Assembly: GCA_050251415.1 (NCBI GenBank)
Contig: JBFWMT010000024.1
Location: forward strand, 1 to 36,479
Direction of reading: 5' to 3'
DNA: 36,479 bases
Source of the DNA: UBA8514 sp050251415
GTDB taxonomy: Bacteria > Bacillota > Clostridia > Lachnospirales > Anaerotignaceae
The notes below the pieces were generated by a model. That model was not told the DNA's origin and made no database searches. It saw only the letters and a list, made by a program, of their open reading frames with translations. Positions 23,076 to 31,940 of this stretch are shown here, piece by piece (position 1 is the first letter of the stretch; every line of letters begins with the position of its first letter). The translations under genes were made by a program, and so were the position numbers.

Positions 23076-24598
23076 ATATAAAACAAGCAAAAACAGAAGT
23101 TGAAAATTCGGTAAAGGCATACCTTTTAAAAGATCAATTCGGAGAATACCGTGTGGACTTGGTGCATCAGCGTCCGCTTTTTATTATAGGCGCACCAGGG
23201 ATAGGCAAAACTGCAATTATGGAGCAAATAGCGCTGGAGCTAAACATTGGTCTTGTGGCTTATTCAATGACCCATCACACACGCCAAAGCGCAATAGGTT
23301 TGCCGCTTATCGAAAAAAAGGTGTATGACGGAAATGAGTATTCTGTATCAGAATACACTATGAGTGAGATTGTATCTTCAATATATAATTACATTGAAGA
23401 TACTGGACTAAAAGAGGGCATTTTGTTTTTGGATGAAATAAACTGTGTTTCCGAAACTCTTTCACCTGCAATGTTACAATTTTTACAGTACAAAACTTTC
23501 GGCAATCACCCTATACCAAAGGGCTGGATTGTTGTTACAGCGGGAAATCCACCAGAGTTTAATAAATCGGTTAGAGAGTTTGACGTTGTAACCTTAGACC
23601 GTGTTAAAAAAATAGATGTAGAGCCAGAATTTAATGTGTGGAAGGAATATGCTGTTAAAAATGGTATACATTCAGCAATTATAACCTATTTGGAAATAAA
23701 AAGAAATCACTTTTACACAGTTGAATCTACCATAGACGGCAAGGCTTTTGTAACCGCAAGAGGTTGGGAGGACTTATCCCAAATGCTTCAGCTTTACGAG
23801 GAGTTGGGTATAAAAATAGACGAAAATCTTTGCGTACAGTATCTTCAGCAAAAAAATATAGCAAAAGATTTTTCAGTTTATTATGACTTGTTCAATAAAT
23901 ATAAATCCGATTACAAGGTGCTGGACATTTTAGACGGGAAATATGGCGAAGACGTTAAGCAGAGGGCTATAGAGGCTAAATTTGATGAGCGTATAACCCT
24001 TATGGGTTTGCTTATGGATACCGTTGTGGACTATATGAAGGACTGCTTAGCAACGGAAGGTTATATTGCAGTGCTTTACGAGGTGCTTAAGGGCATTAAG
24101 GCAGACTGCAACAACAAAGATGATGAAAGAAATATTACTGAAATTCTTACAAATTTTGTTGAATTACGAAAACACGATTTTGAGAAAAAGCATAACAAGG
24201 GCTTATTAAGCCGTGAAAAAGAAACTATTTTGCGTACTGTTATTGCAACCATTGAAAATTATTTGCTTACATTAACACAAAAAGATATAACCGACAAAAA
24301 GAAAGGTTTTGCCTACATCAAAAAACAGTTCGAAAAAATTGTTAGCGATATGGAAAATGATGTGGAGCAGACAAAAGTACGCTTGGAAAATATGTTTACC
24401 TTTGTGGAGGATACCTTTGGCAAGGAGCAGGAAATGCTTTTAGTTGTAACTGAACTTACGGCAAATTATTACAGTGCAAAATTCATTGGAAAATATGGTG
24501 CAGACAAGTATTTTGAGAACAACAAGGAGTTGCTTTTTTACGAAAGACAACAGGATATTATGAAGGAGCTTAGTCTTTTAGACGGGATGATGTTATGA
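23072..24598 (+). CDS. MoxR-type AAA+ ATPase
   Basis: This is a 508-residue ATPase with an N-terminal AAA+ module. Walker A is GAPGIGKT (about 40-47), Walker B ILFLDEIN (about 117-124) and sensor 1 VVTAGNPPE, followed by TLDRVKKIDVEPEF, where MoxR proteins have the conserved LDRF. The C-terminal about 280 residues are helical and charged, longer than a standard MoxR protein (about 320-340), so a partner-specific domain is likely. The ATG overlaps the VWA stop (ATGA) and its own stop overlaps the LRR gene start, implying one translationally coupled complex. It may use ATP to remodel a client recognised by the neighbouring leucine-rich protein. Confidence 0.9.
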   Translation: MNIKQAKTEVENSVKAYLLKDQFGEYRVDLVHQRPLFIIGAPGIGKTAIMEQIALELNIGLVAYSMTHHTRQSAIGLPLIEKKVYDGNEYSVSEYTMSEIVSSIYNYIEDTGLKEGILFLDEINCVSETLSPAMLQFLQYKTFGNHPIPKGWIVVTAGNPPEFNKSVREFDVVTLDRVKKIDVEPEFNVWKEYAVKNGIHSAIITYLEIKRNHFYTVESTIDGKAFVTARGWEDLSQMLQLYEELGIKIDENLCVQYLQQKNIAKDFSVYYDLFNKYKSDYKVLDILDGKYGEDVKQRAIEAKFDERITLMGLLMDTVVDYMKDCLATEGYIAVLYEVLKGIKADCNNKDDERNITEILTNFVELRKHDFEKKHNKGLLSREKETILRTVIATIENYLLTLTQKDITDKKKGFAYIKKQFEKIVSDMENDVEQTKVRLENMFTFVEDTFGKEQEMLLVVTELTANYYSAKFIGKYGADKYFENNKELLFYERQQDIMKELSLLDGMML

Positions 24599-26085
24599 TG
24601 TTTAGCTACACAATTGAAAACAATGCAGTAACCTTAACAGGGTTAACGGAAGAGAGGTTGGTTGTGGAAATACCCTCTGAAATTAATGGACATCCTGTGG
24701 TTAAAATTGATAGAAGTGCATTTTTCGGAAAAACCGGAATTACAAATGTGATTATAGCAGAGGGCATAAAAGAAATTTCGAATTATGCTTTTTCCAAATG
24801 TGAAAGTTTGCGTGAAATTATTTTACCTCAAAGCCTTGAAAAAATAAGGGAGGGCGCATTTTCTGGTTGCTATGCGTTAGAAAAAATTCAAATTCCATCA
24901 GGATGTAGAATAATTGGGGATAAATCCTTCTCGTGGTGCACAGGTATTAAGGAAATAGTATTTGACTGTGGAGAAAAAGTAATTGGGGATACTGCTTTTT
25001 CATTTTGTTCAGAAATAGAAAAGGTGGAGTTTACCGAGGGGATTACAGAAATTGGGCGAGGCGCATTTTCTGTATGCAGTAAGCTGAAAAAAGTAAGCTT
25101 CCCAACAAGCCTTAAAGTGCTTGGAAGCCAATGCTTTGAGGCTTGTGGAAACCTTGAGGAGGTGGAATTTAGCCAAGGACTAGAAGTGATTGGAAGTTGG
25201 GCGTTTAGGGAATGTAAATCCCTACGTGCAATAGAGTTACCCAACACGCTGAAAGAACTTGATGATGGCGCTTTTTTGGGATGTATAGAAATAAAAGCGG
25301 TGCGTCTGCCCAAAGGAATAACAAAAATAAGCGACTGGGTATTTGGGAAATGTAGAGGTATTGAATTAATGGAGATACCAGATGGTGTTGAAACTATAGG
25401 CAGTTTTGCCTTTAGCCGTTGCAGGCGAATAAAGCAGTTTTATATGCCCTCAACAATCAAGGCAGTTTTAAGGGGAGCTTTTTCAGTTTGTCTTGAAGCC
25501 CAAAGAATTGAGTTTGATTATGGCGTAGAGGTAATTGAAGAAAGAGCCTTTGAAATGTGCTCAAAGCTTAAAACCATTGTATTGCCAAGCACTATAAAAA
25601 AACTTAGCCTTAACATATTTTACGAATGTAAAAGTCTTGAGGGTATAGAATATAAGGTTGAAGGTGCAGAAGTACCATATGTGTATATACCGCCAATGCC
25701 AAAGGGAGTAAAGTTTGCAAAAAGTATAGAAAACGGCAGTATAGATTGGCAGGTTTATGATGAAATGTTTAGCAAAATAAAAGGGCAGAAGGCAAAAATA
25801 AACATGGCAGTGTATAGAATTAAAAACAATGTTAACCTTTTATCACAAATGCATGATGTTTACGTTAGATATCTTAAAAAATATTCTAAAATGATGGCAT
25901 CAGAGGCTATCGAGAATGATGATGTAGAATATTTAGGATTTATGGGTGACCATAAACTGATTGCAAAAAATAGCATTGAGTACTATATTAACCTAGCAAG
26001 CCTAAAAAAAGGCAGGTGTACGGGGTATTTGCTTAATTACAAGCAAAAGCACTTTGGTGAAAGTGTTAAAAAATTTTCATTATAG
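24595..26085 (+). CDS. Cytoplasmic BspA-type leucine-rich repeat protein
   Basis: This is a 496-residue protein with 13 consecutive LRR_5 repeats (about residues 40-350). Each carries the pattern AF..C..L..I.LP..I..I; the 13 successive cysteine turns can be counted from FSKCESL to FYECKSL. Unlike most BspA-type proteins there is no signal peptide and no cell-wall anchor, so it should be cytoplasmic. The last about 130 residues form a separate charged helical domain. It begins 4 nt before the MoxR stop (ATGATG; the second ATG at 24598 is equally possible). As the third gene of a coupled operon it could be an adaptor or substrate-recognition subunit. Function is not established. Confidence 0.82.
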   Translation: MMFSYTIENNAVTLTGLTEERLVVEIPSEINGHPVVKIDRSAFFGKTGITNVIIAEGIKEISNYAFSKCESLREIILPQSLEKIREGAFSGCYALEKIQIPSGCRIIGDKSFSWCTGIKEIVFDCGEKVIGDTAFSFCSEIEKVEFTEGITEIGRGAFSVCSKLKKVSFPTSLKVLGSQCFEACGNLEEVEFSQGLEVIGSWAFRECKSLRAIELPNTLKELDDGAFLGCIEIKAVRLPKGITKISDWVFGKCRGIELMEIPDGVETIGSFAFSRCRRIKQFYMPSTIKAVLRGAFSVCLEAQRIEFDYGVEVIEERAFEMCSKLKTIVLPSTIKKLSLNIFYECKSLEGIEYKVEGAEVPYVYIPPMPKGVKFAKSIENGSIDWQVYDEMFSKIKGQKAKINMAVYRIKNNVNLLSQMHDVYVRYLKKYSKMMASEAIENDDVEYLGFMGDHKLIAKNSIEYYINLASLKKGRCTGYLLNYKQKHFGESVKKFSL

Positions 26086-26130
26086 TAAAATAGTGTACCG
26101 CAAAAAGTACAATAATTAATGCGGTTTGGT

Positions 26131-26159
26131 TTGACAAAGAGCGTAGCGTAGAATATGAT
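26131..26159 (+). promoter_or_regulatory. Promoter of the GDPD-like gene
   Basis: TTGACA (26131-26136) and TATGAT (26154-26159) are 17 bp apart, 22 nt before the start codon. The leader is very short, with TAGGAG as ribosome binding site. Confidence 0.8.
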
Positions 26160-26180
26160 TTATTTAGGAGAATTTACAAA

Positions 26181-26972
26181 ATGACAAAATTATTTAAACA
26201 ACTTGCGGCACTGGCATGTGCTGTTACAGTAAGCTTTTCTTTTTCAATAACTGCACTTGCTGCAGACAAAAGTGTGGCGGCAAATATGACAGCGGTTATT
26301 CATGCAGGCGGTGTGGTTGGTGGCGAAATAGGTACTAACTCGCTGGAGGCACTTAACAATTCGTTTTACAACGGATATAGATACATAGAATTGGATTTTA
26401 ATTTTACTACCGATGGGCATTTGGTTTGCGTGCATGACTGGGAAAAAAATTATTTTGGTTCGGACTACAATTTTAATGGGGCAGTAAGCCTGGATGAATT
26501 TAAGAATCTTAAAATTGAAGGGAAATATACCCCACTTACACTTAAATCACTTGAAGAATGGCTTATGAATAAGCCGAATACATATATAATTACAGATATA
26601 AAAGAAGACAACATTGCAGGGCTTAAGTATATTAAAGACAACGCGCCTTACATGATGAGAAGACTTATTCCTCAAATATACAGCGAGGCACAGTATGACA
26701 CAGTTAGAGCAATGGGCTATGAAAACATTATTTATACATTATACATGCTTGATTATTCACAAAAGACCAACACAAGCCGAATAGTAAGTTTTGCAAAAAA
26801 ACATGATCTTGTGGCAATTACGTTTTCAAGTGAGTTGGCAACAAGCAGTTATGTTAGTGCGCTAAAGCAAAGCGGAACACGGCTTTTTACCCATACTGTA
26901 AATGATAAGGCTGAAACTGAACATCTTAAGGCTATGGGGATATATGGAGTTTATTCCGATGTGTTGCAATAG
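26181..26972 (+). CDS. Secreted glycerophosphodiester phosphodiesterase-like protein
   Basis: This is a 263-residue protein with an N-terminal signal peptide (MTKLFKQ, hydrophobic core, ITALAADK; cleavage probably after ALA near residue 27). The GDPD catalytic pattern is present in order: VIHAGG, TNSLEALNNSF, YIELDFNFTTDGHLVCVHD, then ITDIKE and the final GVYSDVLQ. In typical enzymes the first motif is HRG; here HAGG replaces the arginine that contacts phosphate, so substrate range or activity may differ. It acts outside the membrane. It is expressed from its own promoter and likely ends at a GTTTTT...AAAAAC hairpin (26972-26990). Glycerophosphodiester use or cell-envelope turnover is the expected role. 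Confidence 0.83.
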   Translation: MTKLFKQLAALACAVTVSFSFSITALAADKSVAANMTAVIHAGGVVGGEIGTNSLEALNNSFYNGYRYIELDFNFTTDGHLVCVHDWEKNYFGSDYNFNGAVSLDEFKNLKIEGKYTPLTLKSLEEWLMNKPNTYIITDIKEDNIAGLKYIKDNAPYMMRRLIPQIYSEAQYDTVRAMGYENIIYTLYMLDYSQKTNTSRIVSFAKKHDLVAITFSSELATSSYVSALKQSGTRLFTHTVNDKAETEHLKAMGIYGVYSDVLQ

Positions 26973-26997
26973 GTTTTTCACTTAAAAAACAAGCTGA

Positions 26998-27043
26998 GGA
27001 AAACTGATTACGTTAAATCAGGGTTTCCCTAACCAAAGGGAGG
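26998..27043 (+). promoter_or_regulatory. Leader with mutually exclusive stems over the acyl-CoA dehydrogenase ribosome binding site
   Basis: Stem 1 pairs GGAAA with TTTCC around CTGATT...AATCAG (26998-27028). Stem 2 pairs TCCCT (27026-27030) with AGGGA (27037-27041) of the ribosome binding site AAAGGGAGG (27035-27043). Both use 27024-27030, so only one can form: stem 1 would expose the site and stem 2 would hide it. This is cis-regulatory logic read from sequence only. Confidence 0.4.
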
Positions 27044-27049
27044 TAGAAT

Positions 27050-28198
27050 ATGGACTTTAGTTTTACACCACAACAGATTATGCTTAAAAAGCTGGCAGAG
27101 GCATTTGTAGAAAATGAGGTTGAGCCAATAGCGGCAGAGGTAGACAAAACTGGGCGTTTTCCACGAGAAACTTTTGACAAAATGGTTAAAATTGGTTTTA
27201 CTGGCATAGGTACGCCAAAAGAATACGGCGGAAGCGGTGGAACAGATGTGGATAAGGTAATTATAGTTACTGAAATTGCCAAAAAGTGCGCATCAACAGC
27301 CGCAATCCTATCCATCCATACTATTTTTGCCTCTGTAATGATGAAGTTTGGTACAGAAGAACAAAAGCAGAAATATCTTCCTAAGGTTACAAGCGGTGGC
27401 TGTATTGGTGCATTTGCACTTACAGAGCCTAACGCAGGCAGTGACGCAGGTGCGGCAAGAACTACAGCAATATTAGATGAGGCTACAGGTGAGTATGTTT
27501 TAAACGGAAGTAAATGCTTTATTTCTGGTGGAGGGCAGGCGCAGTATTTGCTTATATTTGCCCTTACACAGCCTGCTAAAGGGCTTAAAGGTTTATCTTG
27601 CATTCTTGTTGAAAAAGGAACACCAGGATTTTCAATAGGTAAGATAGAGGAAAAAATGGGCATACACGGTTCTGAAACTGTTGAGCTTATTTTTGATAAC
27701 TGCCGTGTGCCTAAAGAGAACCTTGTGGGCAAGGAAGGCAAGGGCTTTAACATGGCAATGAATGCCCTTGACGGAGCAAGAATTGGTGTTGGAGCACAGG
27801 CACTAGGATTAGCAGAGGGTGCTATTGAATTATCGGTTAAATATATGCACGAGAGAGTGCAGTTTGGCAAACCTATAGCCGAATTACAGGGCATACAGTG
27901 GTATTTGGCAGACATGGCTACAAAAACCGAGGCTGCAAAATGGATGGTTTATTATGCGGCGTATCTTAAAAGTACAGGTCAGGATCACACAAAAATTGCG
28001 GCAATGGCTAAGTACAATGCGGCAGAAAATGCACGCTTTGTTACGAACCTTGCACTGCAGATTCATGGTGGGTATGGCTATATGCAGGACTATCCGTTAG
28101 AAAGAATGTACCGTGACGCAAAAATTACAGAAATTTACGAGGGGACATCGGAGATACATAAGGTAGTTATATCCCGTGCAGTACTTAGCGGAAAATAG
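27050..28198 (+). CDS. Acyl-CoA dehydrogenase
   Basis: This is an FAD-dependent enzyme of 382 residues that introduces the alpha-beta double bond in an acyl-CoA. Family signatures are FALTEPNAGSDAG and GFNMAMNALDGARIGVGAQALG in the middle and QIHGGYGYMQDYPLERMYRDAKITEIYEGTSEIHK at the C-terminus, where the Glu of IYEGTSEI is the catalytic base of butyryl-CoA dehydrogenases. Length and motifs fit a short-chain enzyme. AAAGGGAGG lies 6 nt before the ATG. No electron-transfer flavoprotein or crotonase genes are nearby, so it is a stand-alone copy and its substrate is uncertain. A repeat element follows the stop codon. Confidence 0.95.
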   Translation: MDFSFTPQQIMLKKLAEAFVENEVEPIAAEVDKTGRFPRETFDKMVKIGFTGIGTPKEYGGSGGTDVDKVIIVTEIAKKCASTAAILSIHTIFASVMMKFGTEEQKQKYLPKVTSGGCIGAFALTEPNAGSDAGAARTTAILDEATGEYVLNGSKCFISGGGQAQYLLIFALTQPAKGLKGLSCILVEKGTPGFSIGKIEEKMGIHGSETVELIFDNCRVPKENLVGKEGKGFNMAMNALDGARIGVGAQALGLAEGAIELSVKYMHERVQFGKPIAELQGIQWYLADMATKTEAAKWMVYYAAYLKSTGQDHTKIAAMAKYNAAENARFVTNLALQIHGGYGYMQDYPLERMYRDAKITEIYEGTSEIHKVVISRAVLSGK

Positions 28199-28207
28199 TT
28201 TTTTTAA

Positions 28208-28243
28208 AAAAGATACCGTAGTGCTTAAAAAGCGACTACGGTC
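28208..28243 (-). terminator. Hairpin terminator on the addB side of the repeat
   Basis: CCGTAGT...ACTACGG (28215-28243) forms a stem. On the minus strand it is followed by ATCTTTTTT, so it serves leftward transcription from addB. It is nearly identical to the hairpin at 28417-28446. Confidence 0.7.
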
Positions 28244-28250
28244 AGCGCGA

Positions 28251-28412
28251 AGACAAACCTTGGGCGTTGCCCAAACTCACTTTCTTTTTGAAAAAAGCAA
28301 GACCAAAAACTTTTATTAAACCCGCATATCTATGCAGGTTTAGGTGGGTCAAGGGTGAAACCCTTGTGGGTGTTTGAGGGCAATGCCCTCAATGTTTTGA
28401 CTTTGTCTACAC
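28251..28412. repeat. Dispersed hairpin-rich repeat, copy 1 (MITE-like)
   Basis: About 160 bp is made of consecutive short palindromes: TTGGGCgttGCCCAA, CTTTTTGAAAAAAG, CCGCATATcTATGCaGG, AAGGGTgaaACCCTT and GAGGGCaatGCCCTC. The right end TTTGTCTACAC is the complement of the left end of copy 2 (GTGTAGACAAA), indicating terminal inverted repeats. It is closely similar to 35721-35887. It lies between near-identical hairpins and holds no credible gene. Confidence 0.8.
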
Positions 28413-28416
28413 ACAG

Positions 28417-28453
28417 ACCGAAGTGCTGTAAAAAGCCACTACGGTCTCTTTTT
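28417..28453 (+). terminator. Hairpin terminator on the acyl-CoA dehydrogenase side of the repeat
   Basis: ACCGaAGTG...CACTaCGGT (28417-28446) is followed by CTCTTTTTATT on the plus strand. It is a near copy of the hairpin at 28215-28243 and overlaps the end of addB by two bases. Confidence 0.8.
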
Positions 28454-31400
28454 ATTCATTATCCTTAATTTTTTCAAACACAGCTTTTGAACCTAATGGC
28501 TTCAAATTTCTGCAGTTAAACCCTTTTTCTCCTGTTTCAAATCCGCATACAGACAGATAAGGGCAGTAACTGCATGGTGTTTTGCCTTTATCTTTATAGG
28601 GTAAAACTTGTATGTTACCATTTCTTATTTTTTCACCTATTTTACTTGCACTTGCAATGGAATAATCGCATAATTGCCTGTAGTTTTTTTCATCCGCAAT
28701 TGAAGATGCCGCAGTAAATCCGCCAGTTGCTTTGTAGCCAACAGGTATTATTTTAGAAGTTTTTGTAATGGAGTTATCCATAGCGTTTATTATTCCTTCG
28801 TCCATAATTACAAGACCAGACATACTAAGTTCGTCGGTAATCAAGGTTTCAATTTCTTCAGCATCAAGCTTGCCATCGACAGACAGCATTGGGTCTTTTA
28901 TTCTGAAATAGAAAACGCCAGCAGGGGCAATGTTATCGCCCAAAAGGGCTTGACCGTTTTTAATGAGGGCGTCCATATATACCAAAAGCTGCAGCTGTAA
29001 CCCGTAATAAACCTGGGATAGATCGAATTTTTTACTGCCAGACTTGTAGTCTATAATTTTAACGTAAGTAGTGCCGTCCTTATTCAGTATGTCAACACGG
29101 TCTATTTTGCCAGTAAGCAGCATTTTTTTTCCGTCTTTAAGGGCTATTGCTATAGGCGGTAACTGCTGACCTACACCAAAGCCCAACTCGTAGGCAAAGG
29201 TTTCAAAATTTCCTCTTTTTAGGTGCATGGCAAGGGTGTAAATTGCACGCACAGATATACGTTTAAGCCGTTTAACAAGATACATAAGCGAGTGGCTTGA
29301 AAGTAAAATTTCATTGCCTAAGGATGGCGCTTGTCTATCCACGGCATCTGTTACCATGGTGGTTATTTGTCCCTTATCTAAATCCTGCCAATTCAGCCTA
29401 TTTTCTTGCAAGTTATAGGAAAAATCTTCTAACACCGAATGAAATAGCCTACCTAAATCTGGTGTACTAAGTTGATACACAGGCCTTTCGGCGGCTTTCA
29501 TGGTGTAAGACATAAAGTAAGAGTAGGGGCAAGATGAAAACCGTTCCAATTTGGAAATACTTGAAAATAGTGTGTCACCAAAAATTTCCTTTGTTGTATC
29601 TTCTTTCAACCGTTCATCCGGGCGTTTGTTTATAAGTCCCTCTTTTAAAAGACGGGTACGTTCAGCCCAAGGTTCGGTGGCTTCAAAATATTGAAGGGAG
29701 GCACGCCAAAGGTCATTATTTTCCCCAGTTAATCCTTGTCCTAGGTGATGAAAGGCAACAGCAGGGGATGAAAAAAGCTGAAATTCATCATCTATTTGTG
29801 TTTGAACTTCAAGGTTTACAAATATACTACAAATTTTGTTTATAATAACTGATGGAAGAAGTGCCTTTCCGTTTAAATCCCCAGTGCTGTAGGTAAGTGT
29901 AAGGTAGTCCTCCGCTTTGGTAATGGCGCTGTAAATAAGGTAATTCTCTTCAAAGGCACGGCGTGTGCCATCATGGGCAAGAGAAATACCATTTGTTTCA
30001 AGGTTTTCACGCTCATCATCGGATAAAATACCTTCAACACTTCCAGGGGAAGGTATAACACCGTCGTTTACACCCATAATAAATAATGCCTTGGTTTTGG
30101 GCAAACGTGTACGCTCCAGCGTGCCAATAATTACGTTGTCTATGCCTGGTGGAATTATACCCATTTGGCATACAGAAAGACCGCTGTCAAAAAGGGAATA
30201 ATACTCTTTAATGGTTACACTGCTTTCACCCAAAACCTCGTGCAAAGAATCCAAAATATCCATAACTATATTCCAGCATTGCCTGTTTTCGTAAGCTTTT
30301 GCAATGTTTCCGTTCTCTTCCATTTGGTCGGAAATGGTCAAAATGGTTTTGGCAACACCCATATTTTCAAGGGCTGTAAAAACAGCGGCGGATATTTGAG
30401 AAACCGAGTATTTTTTGTTATCCACAAAGTTATTTCTTATTGGGGCAAGAAAGGATAAAAATTCATCTTTAAGGCTGTTTATTTTTAAATATTCTTCACT
30501 GTTTTCACCATCTGTAAGACCATAGCTCCATTTTTCAAAATTCCATTTATAGCTTTTAATACCGTAGGCAAGGCAATAATTTTCCAGTATTTCAATATCC
30601 GCCTGTGCCATAGGTGTAAGCCCTGTTTTTAGAAAACTGAAAACAGAATCATAGCTAAAGTTGAATAAAAAAATCTCAAGCATTCCCTTAATCAATTCCA
30701 CCAGAGGGTGATTAGTTATATCCTGCTTGCTGTCCATAAAAAATGGTATTTTGCATTCTGCCATTACAGTGCGAAGTATACTTTCGTAGTTTTCCAGTGA
30801 ACCAGCCAAAATGGCAATATCTCTGTACCGTAGACCTTTATCACGCACAAGAGAAATTATCTTTAAAGCAACAGTTTCGGCCTCTTCAAAAGTGTTTGGT
30901 GATGCAAAAATCTCTATACCATTAGTTTCCTCAACAGATGAAGGAGTCGCTTTTGTAAATTCTTTTTCAAGAGATGCGATAGCATTATTATTAAACCGTT
31001 TTGGTTGGGTTAACATAAGGGGTTCTTCAATCTCAATATTATTATCCTGTGCAAGCTTACAAAGGGTAAGGTAGGTATCCTTTGTTTCAAAAAAAGTATT
31101 AGTCATAGGAAGTGACTTTTGTTTCAGGGCATAGCTATCCAGCGTAAGTGTAACAGTAACAGAGGCAGCGTTTACAAGCAATCGGCCTATTATTTTAAGC
31201 TCTTGGGGTGTATAGCCGTAAAAGCCGTCTAGCCATATATGGGCACCACTTATAAGCTGTGACGAGTCTATTCGGTCATACAGCAGGTCAAGAGCTTCGT
31301 CGGAGGATATGTAGCCGTTATCTATAAAGCTTTTGTAGTTATTGTAAATAAGGGCAAGGTCGTTCAGCTTCATTTTAAGGATATCGTTATTTTCAGTGGC

Positions 31401-31832
31401 ATTTGCAATAGCCACAAGCTTATTGCCAGATATTTCGTAGCGGAAAAGCTCTGACACGGTGGTGCTTAACTGCTGCATAAAGCCTTGTTTATCGGCGGCT
31501 TTTTTAAAATACTGCAAGTTATCTTTGTTTTCCAATATTATTTTTTTTAACGCCATAGCCTTGGATATATCTGTAAGGGGCTGTGTTTTAGGGTAACCCG
31601 TTTGTGAGAACACGGTGTAGGCAAGGCGATTAAAACTTAGTACCTTTGCTTGCATAATACCTTTGCCTGTGGTTTCTTTTATAATATCCTTTTCAGCCTG
31701 AAGTGAAAATTGTTCGGGAACAATATAAATAAGATTATTTTTCATATTTTGGTACTGCTTTTTTGCAATCGAGTTCAGGCATTCATGGGTTTTGCCATAT
31801 CCACTTCTGCCTATAATAAATTTTAAAGCCAT
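28452..31832 (-). CDS. addB: ATP-dependent helicase/deoxyribonuclease subunit B (AddB)
   Basis: This is a subunit of the AddAB complex, which resects double-strand breaks for RecA loading. At 1126 residues it has normal length. The N-terminus FIIGRSGYGKTHECL carries the Walker A motif. The C-terminal RecB-like nuclease domain holds the iron-sulfur cysteines: SCPYSYF (about 773) and the late cluster TPCSYCPYLSVC (about 1090-1100). The nuclease core is seen in GRLFHSVLEDF, GKIDRVDILN and VKIIDYKSG. AGGAGGTG precedes the ATG at 31832. AddA is normally encoded directly downstream; here that place holds terminators and a repeat, then a convergent gene. The complex therefore needs an addA elsewhere. 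Confidence 0.95.
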   Translation of the reverse strand: MALKFIIGRSGYGKTHECLNSIAKKQYQNMKNNLIYIVPEQFSLQAEKDIIKETTGKGIMQAKVLSFNRLAYTVFSQTGYPKTQPLTDISKAMALKKIILENKDNLQYFKKAADKQGFMQQLSTTVSELFRYEISGNKLVAIANATENNDILKMKLNDLALIYNNYKSFIDNGYISSDEALDLLYDRIDSSQLISGAHIWLDGFYGYTPQELKIIGRLLVNAASVTVTLTLDSYALKQKSLPMTNTFFETKDTYLTLCKLAQDNNIEIEEPLMLTQPKRFNNNAIASLEKEFTKATPSSVEETNGIEIFASPNTFEEAETVALKIISLVRDKGLRYRDIAILAGSLENYESILRTVMAECKIPFFMDSKQDITNHPLVELIKGMLEIFLFNFSYDSVFSFLKTGLTPMAQADIEILENYCLAYGIKSYKWNFEKWSYGLTDGENSEEYLKINSLKDEFLSFLAPIRNNFVDNKKYSVSQISAAVFTALENMGVAKTILTISDQMEENGNIAKAYENRQCWNIVMDILDSLHEVLGESSVTIKEYYSLFDSGLSVCQMGIIPPGIDNVIIGTLERTRLPKTKALFIMGVNDGVIPSPGSVEGILSDDERENLETNGISLAHDGTRRAFEENYLIYSAITKAEDYLTLTYSTGDLNGKALLPSVIINKICSIFVNLEVQTQIDDEFQLFSSPAVAFHHLGQGLTGENNDLWRASLQYFEATEPWAERTRLLKEGLINKRPDERLKEDTTKEIFGDTLFSSISKLERFSSCPYSYFMSYTMKAAERPVYQLSTPDLGRLFHSVLEDFSYNLQENRLNWQDLDKGQITTMVTDAVDRQAPSLGNEILLSSHSLMYLVKRLKRISVRAIYTLAMHLKRGNFETFAYELGFGVGQQLPPIAIALKDGKKMLLTGKIDRVDILNKDGTTYVKIIDYKSGSKKFDLSQVYYGLQLQLLVYMDALIKNGQALLGDNIAPAGVFYFRIKDPMLSVDGKLDAEEIETLITDELSMSGLVIMDEGIINAMDNSITKTSKIIPVGYKATGGFTAASSIADEKNYRQLCDYSIASASKIGEKIRNGNIQVLPYKDKGKTPCSYCPYLSVCGFETGEKGFNCRNLKPLGSKAVFEKIKDNE

Positions 31833-31940
31833 TTAAAGCACCTCCTCATAACATCATAACAACCCAATTTGTTATAAGCAAGCATAAACTCAAGGGTTCG
31901 CAAATAAAATATAATACATTTGTATTTTAGGGGGATTTTT

